Source of the DNA: Actinomycetota bacterium
GTDB lineage: Bacteria; Actinomycetota; Acidimicrobiia; IMCC26256; PALSA-610
Direction of reading: 5' to 3'
Length of the DNA stretch: 6,724 bases
Assembly (NCBI GenBank): GCA_005779345.1
Contig: SXJQ01000335.1
Span: forward strand, 1-6,724
Below the pieces are notes generated by a model. The model was not told the DNA's origin, searched no databases, and worked only from the letters and a program-made list of their open reading frames with translations. A program made the position numbers and the translations under genes. Positions 5,795-6,724 of the stretch are shown here, one piece after another (the stretch's first letter is position 1; each line of letters opens with the position of its first letter).

Positions 5795-6706
5795 GTGGCG
5801 ATCGATGGTGCACGGCTGTTCCACGTCAATCTCAATTGCACCGACCTCGAACGGTCGAGACGGTTCTACGTCGAGGCGCTCGGTCTCGAGGTCGGGGCGC
5901 GCACCGCACCCGACACCGTGCAGCCCGGAGCCGCGTTCGGGCTCGACCGGGCGCGCTGGGACGCGTGGATCCTGCTCGGCGGCCAGGGCTATGCGGGTGG
6001 CGCGATCGATCTGCTCCAGTGGCTCGAACCGACACCGACCGGCGGCGCACCCGGGAGCTACCACGAGTGCGGGTTTCAACGCATCGGGTTCTCGGTGCCC
6101 GATCTCGACGCGGTGATCGAACGCATCGACCGGCTCGGTGGGTCGGTGTGGCACGCGCCGATCGAACACACGACGGGCACGCCGAACCCGATTCGCCTCG
6201 TGCACGCGAGCGATCCCGACGGCGTGGTGCTCGAGGCCTTCGAGTCGCCCGGGAGCGCGACGAGCCTGTCGTTCGTGTCGGTGGTCTGTGCCGACCTCGC
6301 GATGTCGCTCGCCTGGTACGAGGCACTCGGGTTCCGGGTGCTCGCCCGCTTTCCGACCGACCGCGACGACGGATCGCCGATGCTCCTCGCGGGTCCGGTC
6401 GTGATGGACGAGGTGTTGCTGGCGCCGCCCGGGGGAGGTTCGGTCCACACGATCCTCGTCGGGTTCGGCGTGCCGCGGTCGACGCGGGTCGCGTCCCGAC
6501 CCGCGAACGCCGTCGGGCTCTGGCGGGCTGCGTACCTCGTCGACGATCTCGACGCGGCGCAGGCCGCGCTCGACGAGGCCGGTGTCGCCACGCTGGCACC
6601 ACCCGTGGCGATGGCGATGGGACCCGACCTGCCCGAGTTGCGATTCGTGTGCTTCCGCGGCCCCGACGGCGAGGTGCTCGAACTCATCGAGACCCCGGCA
6701 TCCTGA
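5795..6706 (+). CDS. two-domain VOC (glyoxalase/bleomycin resistance/extradiol dioxygenase) superfamily protein
   Basis: This 303-residue, probably cytoplasmic protein contains four beta-alpha-beta-beta-beta modules forming two VOC domains, at about residues 5-150 and 155-300. The first has FHVNLNCTDLERSRRFY, then FQRIGFSVPDLDAV and ending DGVVLEAFE. The second has FVSVVCADLAMSLAWYEALGF, then WRAAYLVDDLDAA and ending DGEVLELIE. By motif alignment, the usual metal-ligand positions read His10, Arg96 and Glu147 in domain 1, and Phe160, Arg244 and Glu296 in domain 2, so histidines are mostly replaced and metal catalysis is uncertain. Known two-domain relatives include extradiol dioxygenases and hydroxyphenylpyruvate dioxygenase, but others are isomerases, lyases or binding proteins. 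The GTG at 5795 is chosen because it directly precedes the first VOC strand and TACCGT lies 6 bases upstream; the ATG at 5805 is in another frame. The gene is separated from the DUF1996 gene by 72 bases and has its own likely promoter. The fold is secure; the reaction is not. Confidence 0.9.
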   Translation: MAIDGARLFHVNLNCTDLERSRRFYVEALGLEVGARTAPDTVQPGAAFGLDRARWDAWILLGGQGYAGGAIDLLQWLEPTPTGGAPGSYHECGFQRIGFSVPDLDAVIERIDRLGGSVWHAPIEHTTGTPNPIRLVHASDPDGVVLEAFESPGSATSLSFVSVVCADLAMSLAWYEALGFRVLARFPTDRDDGSPMLLAGPVVMDEVLLAPPGGGSVHTILVGFGVPRSTRVASRPANAVGLWRAAYLVDDLDAAQAALDEAGVATLAPPVAMAMGPDLPELRFVCFRGPDGEVLELIETPAS

Positions 6707-6724
6707 GCGACGACAGCGAGAAAC

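Noticed and set aside
4769..6448. 559-codon open frame on the - strand
   Set aside because: It lies opposite the DUF1996 and VOC genes, whose families are clear. Its composition is low-complexity and charged, with no known motif.

Overview
The window is high-GC DNA (about 70% by eye) with dense genes, strong G/C bias at third codon positions and long spurious open frames on both strands. Two genes appear to start at or almost at the transcript end: a TACSGT hexamer lies exactly 6 bases before the start codon. These traits, with protein families such as a long-form flavin monooxygenase, a DUF1996 secreted protein and a CrtC/AttH-like lipocalin protein, suggest an actinomycetote, possibly of the Acidimicrobiia type. 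The taxon is an inference; no rRNA or marker gene is present.

Layout. All six genes are on the + strand. Bases 1-698 hold the 3' part of an alpha/beta hydrolase. One base after its stop begins an endonuclease/exonuclease/phosphatase (EEP) family protein (700-1584). Next, 21 bases on, is a 640-residue Baeyer-Villiger-type FAD monooxygenase (1606-3528), closely similar in architecture to 4-hydroxyacetophenone monooxygenase. A 46-base gap with a leaderless-type promoter leads to a 375-residue protein of the CrtC/AttH lipocalin-like (DUF7065/DUF7064-type) kind (3575-4702). A GC-rich hairpin with a short T-run then probably ends transcription (4725-4766). A secreted DUF1996 protein (4826-5722) follows. 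Last is a protein of two vicinal-oxygen-chelate (VOC, glyoxalase/dioxygenase) domains, starting at GTG behind a second leaderless-type promoter (5795-6706).

How the genes may work together. The first three genes look like one transcription unit, and the fourth probably belongs with them functionally. A Baeyer-Villiger enzyme turns a ketone into an ester or lactone, which a hydrolase can open, and a VOC-fold enzyme could act on a ring product. This recalls the arrangement of hydroxyacetophenone (hap) catabolism, but the substrate cannot be read from the sequence and the link is an inference. The EEP and DUF1996 genes have no evident place in such a pathway.

There is no gene-free stretch above 300 bases. 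I see no RNA gene, mobile element, CRISPR array or phage-like feature. The most interesting points are the monooxygenase's complete catalytic set and start, the lipocalin-like neighbour of unknown function, the two matching leaderless promoters, and the VOC protein whose expected metal-binding histidines are mostly replaced.
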